Source: Pseudomonas sp. P5_109 (GTDB taxonomy: Bacteria; Pseudomonadota; Gammaproteobacteria; Pseudomonadales; Pseudomonadaceae). From it: 64,000 nt of DNA. The notes under the pieces are model-generated. The model saw only the letters and a list, made by a program, of their open reading frames with translations, was not told the DNA's origin and ran no database searches. This document shows positions 9,359 through 19,230 of this stretch, piece by piece. Positions within the stretch are counted from its first letter, which is position 1, and the number at the start of each line of letters is the position of its first letter. The stretch covers positions 179,501 to 243,500 of the forward strand of contig NZ_CP125380.1 of NCBI RefSeq assembly GCF_034009455.1. Reading direction: 5' to 3'. The translations under genes and the position numbers were made by a program.

Positions 9359-10045
9359 ATGGATATGCAGGTTTGGCGTCCACGCCTGATGAGCGGTCAG
9401 TGGTTCAGCCATTTGCCTGTTTCCCTACAGAATAGCCTGCTGTCGACGGCCAGGCTGCGGCGCTTGACCCCGGGCCAGCGGCTGTTCAAACGCGGCGATC
9501 CGCCCTGTGGCCTGTACGCGGTACTGGAAGGCGCGGTGCGCGTCGGTGCCGTGAGCGAGCAGGGCAAGGAAGCGTTGCTGAGCCTGGTGGAGCCGCCGCA
9601 CTGGTTCGGCGAAATCTGCCTGTTCGACGGTCAGCCGCGCACCCACGATGCCTACGGCGTGGGCCAGTGCACGCTGTTGCACATCCCCCAGAACACCTTG
9701 CTGGCGCTGCTCGACGAGCATCCGCAGCACTGGCGGCAATTGGCGTTGCTGATGAGCCAGAAACTGCGCATGACCTTCATCAACCTCGAACAACTGAGCC
9801 TGTTACCGGCCCCGGCACGGCTGGCGCACCGCTTGTTGATGATCGCCGAAGGCTATGGCGAACTCGACGAGCCACGCCGCGTCCTGCAACTGCCCCAGGA
9901 GCAGCTTGCCGCCATGTTGTCGCTGTCGCGCCAGACCACCAACCAGATTCTCAAGGAGTTGCAGGGGCAGGGGATCATCGGGCTGAGTTACGGCGAAATT
10001 GAAATCCTCGATGCTGCCCGATTGCGGGAACTGGCCACGATCTGA
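9359..10045 (+). CDS. Crp/Fnr-family transcriptional regulator
   Basis: 228 aa, start ATG 9359 behind AGGAG; the longer frame upstream runs into the promoter of the divergent gene. Residues about 25-140 form a cyclic-nucleotide-binding beta-barrel (LFKRGDPPCGLYAVLEGAVRVG, HWFGEICLFDGQPRTHDA). Residues about 150-228 carry a winged helix-turn-helix (LPQEQLAAMLSLSRQTTNQILKEL). No N-terminal cysteine cluster is present, so it is not an Anr/Fnr oxygen sensor. The target genes and ligand cannot be told from the sequence. Confidence 0.88.
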   Translation: MDMQVWRPRLMSGQWFSHLPVSLQNSLLSTARLRRLTPGQRLFKRGDPPCGLYAVLEGAVRVGAVSEQGKEALLSLVEPPHWFGEICLFDGQPRTHDAYGVGQCTLLHIPQNTLLALLDEHPQHWRQLALLMSQKLRMTFINLEQLSLLPAPARLAHRLLMIAEGYGELDEPRRVLQLPQEQLAAMLSLSRQTTNQILKELQGQGIIGLSYGEIEILDAARLRELATI

Positions 10046-10065
10046 CGGCGCTGACACGAACCAAT

Positions 10066-10152
10066 GTGGGAGCGGGCTTGCTCGCGAACGCGTCAGGTCA
10101 GGTCAATCAATTTCAACTGACACACCGCTTTCGCGAGCAAGCCCGCTCCCAC
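10066..10152. repeat. REPIN, gcgggc type
   Basis: Inverted pair of gcgggc-type REPs just after the Crp-type gene. Confidence 0.92.
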
Positions 10153-10196
10153 AGGGGATCTGCGTAAATCAGAGATTTGTGGTCACCGAAAAACCT

Positions 10197-10219
10197 GTAG
10201 GAGCGGGCTTGCCCGCGAT
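10197..10219. repeat. Single REP, GTAGGAGCGGGC variant
   Basis: One unpaired copy beginning GTAGGAGCGGGCTTGCCC, 26 bp before the stop of the AraC gene. No inverse copy is nearby. Confidence 0.75.
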
Positions 10220-10244
10220 GGGGCCAACTCACCATCTGGATCAA

Positions 10245-11249
10245 TCAGCGCAACCCATCCCGAAACTGCCCAGGCGTCATCCCCGTCCAGCGTTTGAACG
10301 CGCGACTGAAGCTGCTGGTATCGGCAAACCCGAGCAGATAACTGATTTCGCTCAGCGACACCTGCGGGTCTCGCAGGTGTAGCAGCGCGAGGTTTTCGCG
10401 GCTTTCGTTGAGCAGCGTATCGAATCGGTAGCCTTCATCGGCCAGGTGCCGTTGCAGGCTGCGCAGGCTCAGGTGCAGGGCCTTGGCGATGTGTTCGGCG
10501 CTGGGTTCGCCTTCGGGCAGTTGTTCTTCAATGGCGTCGCGGACCTTGCGCTCCCACGTCAGCGGTTTGAGTTGCGCCAGGGTGCGCTTGAGCACGGTTT
10601 CGTTGTGTTCGGCCAGTTCCGGGTTGGCGTCGTCCAGATGGCTGTCGAAGTCGATGAGGGCGAACTCCAGGCGGTCCTCGTCGGTGCCGAAGTGCACGGG
10701 CGAGCGAAAGACTTTATGCCATTGGTGCGCGTCTTCCGGTTCCGGGCGGCGCAGGTAGGTCGCCAGCGGCGCATAGTCGCGACCCAGGCGATTGCGGCAA
10801 GTGCGCACGTAGATCGCCATGAAGGCATCGATGGCCTCGAAGGCCGGGGCCGGGTTGCCGGCGGGAATTTTCAGGCGGAAACAGTAGCGATCATCGGTGC
10901 GGGTCAGTTCCAGTTCCAGGGCATCGCTGACCACCTGGTGATAGCGCACGATGCGTTCGAACACTTCCCGCAGGCTGCCGCTGGCCACCAGTGCATAACC
11001 CAGCGCATGGAAGGTGGTCGGGCTGACGAAGCGCGAAACCCGTAAGCCAATTGCCGGGTCGCCGCTGGCCTGCACCGCCAGATTCCACAGGTGCGTGGTG
11101 CCCGACAACGGGTAGCGCGCGTTTGGGTCGTCCATCAGTTGTGGGTCGAGCCCCGCTTGCTGGCACAGGGCGGTGCTGTCGATGCCCAGGGCATCGAGTT
11201 GCTTGCGCAGGGCGCGGGTCCAGCTGGCGAGGGAGGTCGGTTCAGTCAT
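10245..11249 (-). CDS. AraC-family transcriptional regulator (Arabinose_bd plus HTH_18)
   Basis: 334 aa. The N-terminal two thirds match the arabinose-binding-type sensor domain seen in OruR/VqsM-like Pseudomonas regulators (CQQAGLDPQLMDDPNARYP, FHALGYALVASGSLREVFER). The C-terminus has a double helix-turn-helix: AKALHLSLRSLQRHLADEGY and SEISYLLGFADTSSFSRAFK, ending KRWTGMTPGQFR. It is divergent from a membrane desaturase gene with 100 bp between the starts, so that gene is the most likely target. The ligand is unknown, possibly a fatty acid or hydrocarbon. Confidence 0.9.
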   Translation of the reverse strand: MTEPTSLASWTRALRKQLDALGIDSTALCQQAGLDPQLMDDPNARYPLSGTTHLWNLAVQASGDPAIGLRVSRFVSPTTFHALGYALVASGSLREVFERIVRYHQVVSDALELELTRTDDRYCFRLKIPAGNPAPAFEAIDAFMAIYVRTCRNRLGRDYAPLATYLRRPEPEDAHQWHKVFRSPVHFGTDEDRLEFALIDFDSHLDDANPELAEHNETVLKRTLAQLKPLTWERKVRDAIEEQLPEGEPSAEHIAKALHLSLRSLQRHLADEGYRFDTLLNESRENLALLHLRDPQVSLSEISYLLGFADTSSFSRAFKRWTGMTPGQFRDGLR

Positions 11250-11349
11250 GCTGATTGGCGCTTCCGGTCAACAGGTTGGCGTTCTCGGCTACCGCGTTGC
11301 GAGGGTCCGCAAGGCAGGATGCAACCATCAATAACCAGAGGATGGAAGC

Positions 11350-12423
11350 ATGAGCGGTACTTCTGCAAGCCCCCAGCGACTGAATGCATCACAGCGATCA
11401 GCCCATATCCGTGAAGTGGTACTGGCCAAAGGCGTCGAGTTGCGTGAGCGCTACCCGATTCTCAAGCGTCAGGACGCCATCGGCGCGGGTATTCTGACCT
11501 TCGCCATCGCCGGTATGGTCGGCTCGGCCGCGCTCTACATGACCGGGCACATGGTCTGGTGGGCATGCCTGCTGCTTAACGCATTTTTCGCCTCGCTGAC
11601 CCATGAGCTGGAACACGACCTGATCCACAGCATGTACTTCCGCAAGCAGAAAGTGCCGCACAACCTGATGATGGGCCTGGTATGGCTGGCGCGGCCAAGC
11701 ACCATCAATCCGTGGATTCGCCGTCACCTGCACCTCAACCACCATAAGGTCTCCGGCTCCGAAGCCGACATGGAAGAGCGCGCCATCACCAATGGCGAGC
11801 CATGGGGGTTCGCGCGATTGCTGATGATTGGCGACAACATGATGTCGTCGTTCATCCGCATGCTGCGGGCCAAGACCTGGGCCATGAAGTTCAGCATCAT
11901 TTACCGCACGCTCAAGGTCTACGCACCGCTGGCGCTGATGCATTGGGGCGCGTGGTACGTGTTTCTCGGTTTCCATGCAGCGAACGGCGTTGCGCATCTG
12001 CTGGGCGCACCGATCGAGTGGTCGGCGACGACGTTGTCGGTGATGCAGGTGATCGACATCGCGGCAGTCGTGATCATCGGCCCGAACGTGTTGCGCACGT
12101 TCTGCCTGCACTTCATCAGCTCGAACATGCACTACTACGGTGACGTGGAACCGGGCAACGTGATGCAGCAGTGCCAGGTGCTCAACGCGCGGTGGCTGTG
12201 GCCGTTGCAGGCGTTCTGCTTCAATTTCGGCAGTAGTCACGGGATCCATCATTTCGTGGTGAAGGAACCGTTCTACATCCGCCAGTTGACCGTGCCGGTC
12301 GGGCACAGGGTGATGCGCGAGATGGGTGTGCGGTTCAATGATTTCGGCACGTTTGCGCGGGCTAACAGGTTTGTGCGCAAGGACGAGGCGGTAGGTGTTA
12401 GGACACAAACCGCTCAAGTCTGA
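11350..12423 (+). CDS. Membrane-bound fatty acid desaturase/hydroxylase family protein
   Basis: 357 aa. Histidine boxes HELEHDLIHS (near residue 88), HLHLNHHKVSG (near 126) and GSSHGIHHF (near 297) define a di-iron integral membrane desaturase or hydroxylase, with four to six membrane helices between them. It differs clearly from DesA at 991-2175. The gene is divergent from an AraC regulator that probably controls it. Substrate is not evident; desaturation of a fatty acyl chain or hydroxylation of an alkane-like compound are both possible. A REPIN follows the stop at once. Confidence 0.85.
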   Translation: MSGTSASPQRLNASQRSAHIREVVLAKGVELRERYPILKRQDAIGAGILTFAIAGMVGSAALYMTGHMVWWACLLLNAFFASLTHELEHDLIHSMYFRKQKVPHNLMMGLVWLARPSTINPWIRRHLHLNHHKVSGSEADMEERAITNGEPWGFARLLMIGDNMMSSFIRMLRAKTWAMKFSIIYRTLKVYAPLALMHWGAWYVFLGFHAANGVAHLLGAPIEWSATTLSVMQVIDIAAVVIIGPNVLRTFCLHFISSNMHYYGDVEPGNVMQQCQVLNARWLWPLQAFCFNFGSSHGIHHFVVKEPFYIRQLTVPVGHRVMREMGVRFNDFGTFARANRFVRKDEAVGVRTQTAQV

Positions 12424-12432
12424 CTCGTACTT

Positions 12433-12534
12433 GTGGCGAGGGAGCTTGCTCCCGTTGGGCTGCGCAGCAGTCCCCTTCGTTTTCGGGATAAGGGGGTCGC
12501 TTCGCGACCCAGCGGGAGCAAGCTCCCTCGCCAC
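12433..12534. repeat. REPIN, gcgaggg type, between convergent genes
   Basis: GTGGCGAGGGAGCTTGCTCC at 12433 and its inverse ending at 12534, filling the gap between the desaturase gene and atsA. Confidence 0.92.
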
Positions 12535-12546
12535 GGGGGGTAATGT

Positions 12547-14172
<1,626 letters not shown>

Positions 14173-14988
14173 TCAGTAGGCAATGAATGACAGCGGGAGA
14201 TCGCGGACCTGCACCGGCACGGGGGGCTGGTAGTGATCGTCGCTGGTGAGTTCGTGAAGCAGTTCTTCGCGCAATTGGTGGAAGTCGAAACTGCTGCGCT
14301 GGCGTGGATGGGGCAGGGCGATGTCGACCACTTGCTTGATCCGACCCGGACGCGGCTCCATCACCACCACGCGGTCGGCGAGGAAGATCGCTTCCTCGAC
14401 ATCGTGGGTGACCAGCACGGTGGTGATTTTGGCCCGGGCGCGGATCGCCAACAGTTCGCCCTGCATCTGCTGGCGGGTCAGCGCATCGAGGGCGCCGAAG
14501 GGCTCGTCCAGCAGCAGAATCCGTGGGCTGGCCACCAGGCCGCGAGCGATGGCCACGCGCTGCGCCATGCCGCCGGAGAGTTGGTGCGGATAGGCGCGGG
14601 CGAAGTCACCGAGGCCTACCAGTTCGATGAAGTCATGGATGCGCTTGTGCTTTTGCGCAGCGCTCAACGGCTCGTTGACCAGGCCTAGGCCGATGTTGTC
14701 GGCGACGCTCAGCCATGGGAACAAGCGGTGTTCCTGAAAGACGATGCCGCGCTCGCCGCCGATGCCGGTGACGGCTTTTCCGTCCACGCTGATCTGTCCA
14801 CGAAACTGTGTATCGAGGCCCACCAGCAGCCGCAGTAAAGTGGATTTGCCGCAACCGCTGGAGCCGACGATGGCGACGAACTCGCCCTCGACGATGTCCA
14901 GGTTGAATTCGCGAATGGCCTCGAGTGTGAAGCCGTCGACGTCGAAGGTTTTGCCTACGTGATTGAAGCTGACAATGGGTGCGTTCAT
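14173..14988 (-). CDS. atsC: Sulfate-ester ABC transporter ATPase AtsC
   Basis: 271 aa. Walker A GSSGCGKST (residues 42-50), signature LSGGMAQRVAIARGL, Walker [13 protein letters not shown] and H-loop VLVTHDVEEAIFLADR place it in the SsuB/TauB/NrtC group. Its start overlaps the stop of atsB by 4 bases (ATGA), so the two are translationally coupled. In P. putida S-313, AtsRBC imports sulfate esters. The gene order with atsA supports that role; a sulfonate substrate is the alternative. Confidence 0.88.
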   Translation of the reverse strand: MNAPIVSFNHVGKTFDVDGFTLEAIREFNLDIVEGEFVAIVGSSGCGKSTLLRLLVGLDTQFRGQISVDGKAVTGIGGERGIVFQEHRLFPWLSVADNIGLGLVNEPLSAAQKHKRIHDFIELVGLGDFARAYPHQLSGGMAQRVAIARGLVASPRILLLDEPFGALDALTRQQMQGELLAIRARAKITTVLVTHDVEEAIFLADRVVVMEPRPGRIKQVVDIALPHPRQRSSFDFHQLREELLHELTSDDHYQPPVPVQVRDLPLSFIAY

Positions 14989-16583
14989 GCGTGTCTCCAG
15001 CGGGTGGCGCGGATTTCCAGGCGTTGGCCAATGAGGTTGAGCAGGGCGCCGGTCAGGCCCACCAGCAGCATGCCGGCCATGATCAGGTCCATGCGCAGCA
15101 GTTGCTGGGCGCCGATCATCTGGCTGCCGATGCCACCGTTGGACGGCATGAAATATTCAGCGCCGATGGTGCCGAGCCAGGCGTAGATCAGGCTCAGGCG
15201 AAGTCCTGCAAAAATCCCTGGTGCGGCCCCCGGCAACACCAGTCGACCGAGGCGCTGGCGCAGATTCAGGCGCAGCACCTGCGCGGCCTCGTTCAGTTGC
15301 GGCGACAGGTGGGCGACGCTGCGTTGGGTGGCGATGAACAGCGGGAAAAAGGCGGCGAGGGCAATGAACACCCACTTGGCCAGTTCACCCAGGCCGAACC
15401 ACGCGGTGAGCAGTGGCACCCAGGCAAAAATGGCGATCTGGCGGATGGCGGCGAGGGTCGGGCCCAGCACGCGTTCACTGGTGCGCGACAACCCCAGCAG
15501 CAGGCCCAAGGCAAACCCGAGCCCGCCACCGAGCAGCAATCCGCCAAGGGTTCGGCCCAGGCTCAGGGCCATGGCGCCAAGCAGTGTGCCGTCGAGCAAG
15601 CCATCCCGGGTGGTCTGCAGGACGGCCAGCGGGCTGACCAGAATGTTCGCGTCAACCCACTGCTGATCCGAGGCCAGTTGCCACAACGCCAGCAGCGCCA
15701 ACGGCAGCAGCCACGGTTGCACGCGCTGCCAACCTTGATAACGCGGCCCGCGACGGATTTCGGCGGTGGCCGGGTGCGGCCAGTGCACCAGTTTCCTGTC
15801 CAGAAGACCGATGCCGCGATCCATCGCCACGCCGATCAAGCCGATCACCACAATGCACACGAACACAATGTCTAGCATGAACAACTGCCGCGCCCAGACC
15901 ATCAGGTAACCGATGCCTTCGCTCGACGCGAGCAGCTCGACAGCCAGCAGCGAGGTCCAGCCGGCGGCCAGTGCGAGGCGCACGCCGGCCATGAACGCCG
16001 GCAGCGCGGCTGGCAGCACCAGGCGGCGGATCAACAGGTGCCTGGGCAGGCGCAATACAGCGGCGGCTTCGCGCAGCCTGGGTTGTGCATCGCGTACACC
16101 GACCAGCGTATGCAGGGTCACCGGCACCACGATGGCCTTGATCAGCACCACCAGCTTCAGCACTTCACCGATGCCGAAAAACACCATGAACAATGGAATC
16201 CAGGCCAGGGTCGGGACTTGCGCCAATCCGGCGAAAGTTGGAAACACCAGGCGCTCCAGGCGACGACTGAAACCCAGTGCCGCCCCCAAGACAGCACCTG
16301 CGCTGATCCCGGCAAGCAATCCCCAGAACAGGCGTTGCAGGCTGATCCACAAGTGGCTCCACAACTCGCCCTGGGACAGTTCGACCGCGCTGTTCCAGAC
16401 CAGGCTCGGCGCCGGCAGGATCTGCTCGCTCATCCAGTGATTGCGGCTGGCGAGCCACCACAGCACAAACAGACTGACGGGTAATAGCCAGGGCAAGAGC
16501 CGCTGGCTCAGCGTCGGCCAATGCCGTCGACCATCAAGCCGAGGTGCGGACAGCGGCAGGCTCAGAAGGGAAACACGGGCCAT
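14985..16583 (-). CDS. atsB: Fused double-domain ABC permease AtsB for sulfate esters
   Basis: 532 aa, about twice the usual permease. Two complete permease units lie in tandem: the first carries the EAA loop LREAAAVLRLPRHLLIRRLV near residue 175 and the second LNEAAQVLRLNLRQRLGRLV near 435. Each half has about six membrane helices, so one polypeptide can replace the normal permease dimer. RBS GGAGG precedes ATG 16583. It heads the atsBCA operon, divergent from atsR. The frame is uninterrupted, so the fusion is real and not a sequencing artefact. Confidence 0.88.
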   Translation of the reverse strand: MARVSLLSLPLSAPRLDGRRHWPTLSQRLLPWLLPVSLFVLWWLASRNHWMSEQILPAPSLVWNSAVELSQGELWSHLWISLQRLFWGLLAGISAGAVLGAALGFSRRLERLVFPTFAGLAQVPTLAWIPLFMVFFGIGEVLKLVVLIKAIVVPVTLHTLVGVRDAQPRLREAAAVLRLPRHLLIRRLVLPAALPAFMAGVRLALAAGWTSLLAVELLASSEGIGYLMVWARQLFMLDIVFVCIVVIGLIGVAMDRGIGLLDRKLVHWPHPATAEIRRGPRYQGWQRVQPWLLPLALLALWQLASDQQWVDANILVSPLAVLQTTRDGLLDGTLLGAMALSLGRTLGGLLLGGGLGFALGLLLGLSRTSERVLGPTLAAIRQIAIFAWVPLLTAWFGLGELAKWVFIALAAFFPLFIATQRSVAHLSPQLNEAAQVLRLNLRQRLGRLVLPGAAPGIFAGLRLSLIYAWLGTIGAEYFMPSNGGIGSQMIGAQQLLRMDLIMAGMLLVGLTGALLNLIGQRLEIRATRWRHA

Positions 16584-16988
16584 GGGTGACCTCCGTTGTC
16601 GGGTTGCAATACAGGCCTGCCTTTTGTGGGAGCGGGCTTGCTCGCGAAGAAGAGGGCGTCACAGTCACTTCATCGTTGCCTGACACGCCGCTTTCGCGAG
16701 CAAGCCCGCTCCCACAGGGGGTTAAGGTGTATGCGAAATTGATCTATAAAAATTAAGATCAATGCTATTGGGAGATAAGCGAGACCATTTAAGGCCGCCA
16801 TCCGCCGCTGTATCCAATGCATTCGAAGAATATTTTCGATGCTGCCAAGGCATACCTGGCGGAGAGGCCCGCCCGTGTTGATATAGATCCAAATGATCTA
16901 AAAATGTGAATTTATAGTATTTAAGTGCTGGTTCTACTTCAGCCTACTTTCGGCTCCTCAACGCCCGTTGCCCCAAGGAGCCGCACCC
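16584..16988. promoter_or_regulatory. Divergent atsB/atsR control region
   Basis: About 400 bp without a gene. It holds a REPIN near atsB, then an AT-rich part with two dyads: ATTGATC (16738-16744) with GATCAAT (16757-16763), and TAGATC (16884-16889) with GATCTA (16895-16900). GAATAT occurs at 16828-16833. Promoters for both directions must lie here; the dyads are candidate sites for a LysR-type regulator. Confidence 0.5.
16626..16715. repeat. REPIN, gcgggc type
   Basis: Inverted pair of gcgggc-type REPs 43 bp upstream of the atsB start. It lies 5' of atsB, so it would be in the leader if transcription starts beyond it. Confidence 0.92.
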
Positions 16989-18002
16989 ATGAACCTTCCC
17001 TTCAAACGTGTCATCAGCCTGTTCGCCGCACCGGCCCTGGCGGGCCTGTTGGTCTTCACGGCCAACGCTGGTGAGCTCAAGGAAATCCGCATCGCCGTGC
17101 CGGACCTGAGTGCCGGGACCCAGCACAGTGGTGGCGGTGTGGTGGATGTGCTGCGTGATCAACAGATCTTCGAAAAGGCGTTCGCCGATCAAGGCATCAA
17201 GATTCAGTGGAGCTTCTTCAAGGGCGCAGGCCCGGTGATCAACGAGGCGTTCGCCAACGGTCAGGTTGACCTGGCCTACTTGGGTGATCTGGCGGCCATC
17301 ATCGGCAAGTCCAATGGCCTGGATACGCGGTTGCTCAGCGCTTCGGCGCGCGGGGTCAAGCATTACCTCGGTGTGGTGCCGGGTTCGGGGATCAAGACCC
17401 TGCAGGACCTCAAGGGCAAACGCGTGGCCATCTTCCGTGGCACCGCCAGCCAGTTGTCCTTCGACGCGGCGCTGGCCAGCCAGGGGTTGAGCGAGAAGGA
17501 TGTGAAAGTCATCAACCTGGACTTCAACGCGGCGGTCGCGGCACTGGCGGCGAAGCAGATCGATGCTTCGTGGGGCGGTTCCGGGCTCACGGGCTTGCAG
17601 GCCAAAGGGTTGGCCGAGTTGCCACTGAGTACCAAGGACCTGAACGGCGCCGGTAGCGTGCAGGCGGTGTTGGTGGGGACCGGGAAGTTTGTCGACGAGC
17701 ACCCCGAGGCCGTGGCGACATTGCTCAAGGCTCAGCAGCAGGCGGTGACCTGGCTGACCCAGGACAGCAACAAGGACGCCTACGTTCAGCTGGTATCGGG
17801 ACTGGCGAGTTATCCGCCGGTGATTCTCAGCCAGGATTTGAAGGATCAGAAATTGAGCGAGGTGTTCCCTTCGACGCTTGATCCGGTGTTCCTGGGTAAA
17901 TTGCAGGATGCGGTCGACCTGGCTTCGCAGCAGAAGCTGATTCGCAAGTCGTTCAAAGTCAGTGATTGGGTGGCGCCGGAATTGGCAGCGGCGAAGCTCT
18001 GA
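16989..18002 (+). CDS. atsR: Sulfate-ester/sulfonate-binding periplasmic protein AtsR
   Basis: 337 aa, start ATG 16989 behind AAGGAG. Signal peptide about residues 1-28 (VFTANAGE). The SsuA/TauA-like fold is seen in VINEAFANGQVDLAYLGDLAAI, LQDLKGKRVAIFRGTASQL and DASWGGSGLTGLQ. It is the expected binding partner of AtsB and AtsC, which are encoded divergently; no other binding protein is close. The protein has no Cys and only the initiator Met. AtsR naming rests on neighbourhood with atsBCA and atsK; a sulfonate could also be bound. Confidence 0.85.
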   Translation: MNLPFKRVISLFAAPALAGLLVFTANAGELKEIRIAVPDLSAGTQHSGGGVVDVLRDQQIFEKAFADQGIKIQWSFFKGAGPVINEAFANGQVDLAYLGDLAAIIGKSNGLDTRLLSASARGVKHYLGVVPGSGIKTLQDLKGKRVAIFRGTASQLSFDAALASQGLSEKDVKVINLDFNAAVAALAAKQIDASWGGSGLTGLQAKGLAELPLSTKDLNGAGSVQAVLVGTGKFVDEHPEAVATLLKAQQQAVTWLTQDSNKDAYVQLVSGLASYPPVILSQDLKDQKLSEVFPSTLDPVFLGKLQDAVDLASQQKLIRKSFKVSDWVAPELAAAKL

Positions 18003-18027
18003 ATTGTCGGCGCCTGAGCGGCGCCTC

Positions 18028-18120
18028 ATCGCTGGCAAGCCAGCTCCTACAATGGTTCTGCGTCGTACACAAATTTTGTGTTCGCTGGAAATCAAATGTG
18101 GGAGCGGGCTTGCTCGCGAA
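18028..18120. repeat. Two REPs of different families between convergent genes
   Basis: ATCGCTGGCAAGCCAGCTCC at 18028-18050 belongs to a third REP family; GTGGGAGCGGGCTTGCTCGC starts at 18098. They lie between atsR and the LysR gene and do not pair with each other. Confidence 0.8.
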
Positions 18121-18126
18121 GAGGCC

Positions 18127-19047
18127 CTAAACCGCGACGCTGACCTGCTGCCCGTCCACCGCCACCAACGTCTCGATCATCGCCCGCGCTGCCGGTGACA
18201 GCCGGAACCCGGTGCGACTGACGATCCCGCAGCGTGCATTCATGCTCTCGATGTTCTGCGGCAAATTACGCCAGTGCAGCAGCACCAGCGATCCCTGGGC
18301 AATGTCCTCGATGAACGCCTCCTCCGTGCCCACGCCGATGGCGTTGGATTGCAGCACCACCTTCACCAGCGCCGGGAAATGTTCGGTCTGGATGCTCGGC
18401 GAAAAATCCACCCGGCCGCTGAGGTTTGCCAGCAGCTTGCGAATGCCTGGCGGGATCATCGTGGTCGCCAGCGGGTAATCGAACATGTCGTTGGTCGACA
18501 GGCTCTCCTTGGCCAGCAGCGGATGCCCGGGGCGGCAGAAAAACACGCCGCGCTTGGGCGTCAGGGCCTGGGTCTGGAAATTCGGGTCGGACTCGAAATG
18601 GCGGATGTCGGCGATGAAGAATTCGATCTCTTCACGGTTCAGGGCGCGGCTGAGTTTTTCCCAGTTATCCACCTCGAAGCAGGTGCGCACTTTCGGGTGC
18701 GCGTTGATGAATTGCGCCACCGCATCCGGCACCAGTTTCACTGCCGGGGCCGGGCCGCAGCCGAAGCGCAGCTCACCGGCATCGAGCTTGGTCATCTGCG
18801 TCACTTCACTGCTGAGCAACGCCGCACCCTGCACCAGGCTGCGGGCATGTTGCAGCACCACCAGGCCTTCGGGGGTGGGGCGCAAATCCTTGTTGCCACG
18901 GTCCACCAGGACGCAGCCGAACTCGTGCTCAAGCCCCTGAATGCTGCGGCTGAAGGCCGGCTGGGTAATGCCCATGGCCTCGGCCGCGCGCACGAAACTG
19001 CGGTGTTCGTCGAGGGCGATGAAGTAACGCAACTGGCGAAGATCCAT
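18127..19047 (-). CDS. LysR-family transcriptional regulator of the atsK locus
   Basis: 306 aa. The start is ATG 19047 (MDLRQLRYFIALDEHRSF) with GGAAAA upstream; an ATG 15 bases earlier has no ribosome site. The N-terminal helix-turn-helix is FVRAAEAMGITQPAFSRSIQGLEHEFG. The rest is a two-lobed effector domain (ELRFGCGPAPAVKLVPDAVAQF, VVLQSNAIGVGTEEAFIED). It is divergent from atsK with a promoter region holding the palindrome TTAGATCTAA and TTATTCC, and is the likely local activator of sulfate-ester use. It contains several Cys and Met, unlike the structural genes beside it. Confidence 0.88.
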   Translation of the reverse strand: MDLRQLRYFIALDEHRSFVRAAEAMGITQPAFSRSIQGLEHEFGCVLVDRGNKDLRPTPEGLVVLQHARSLVQGAALLSSEVTQMTKLDAGELRFGCGPAPAVKLVPDAVAQFINAHPKVRTCFEVDNWEKLSRALNREEIEFFIADIRHFESDPNFQTQALTPKRGVFFCRPGHPLLAKESLSTNDMFDYPLATTMIPPGIRKLLANLSGRVDFSPSIQTEHFPALVKVVLQSNAIGVGTEEAFIEDIAQGSLVLLHWRNLPQNIESMNARCGIVSRTGFRLSPAARAMIETLVAVDGQQVSVAV

Positions 19048-19122
19048 ATGCTTTTCCGGCATCCTAAAAATAGCTCGAAGGCATTTGCGACGAGGGTTGA
19101 CTGAGGTTTTAAATGCAACCTC

Positions 19123-19172
19123 TTATTCCGTCAACGAAGCATGTAGATATCTATTAGATCTAAATAGAATAT
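19123..19172. promoter_or_regulatory. Divergent lysR/atsK operator region
   Basis: TTATTCC at 19123-19129, the perfect palindrome TTAGATCTAA at 19154-19163 and GAATAT at 19167-19172 occur within 50 bp. The same words recur upstream of the hydrolase gene at 25165 and of the orphan metQ. Likely binding sites for the divergent LysR protein or CysB; this is inference. Confidence 0.45.
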
Positions 19173-19230
19173 AGATAGAGCAGTGTTTCGCGGCCGGTTC
19201 AACCGCAAGCAGTCTGATGAGGGTCTACCC

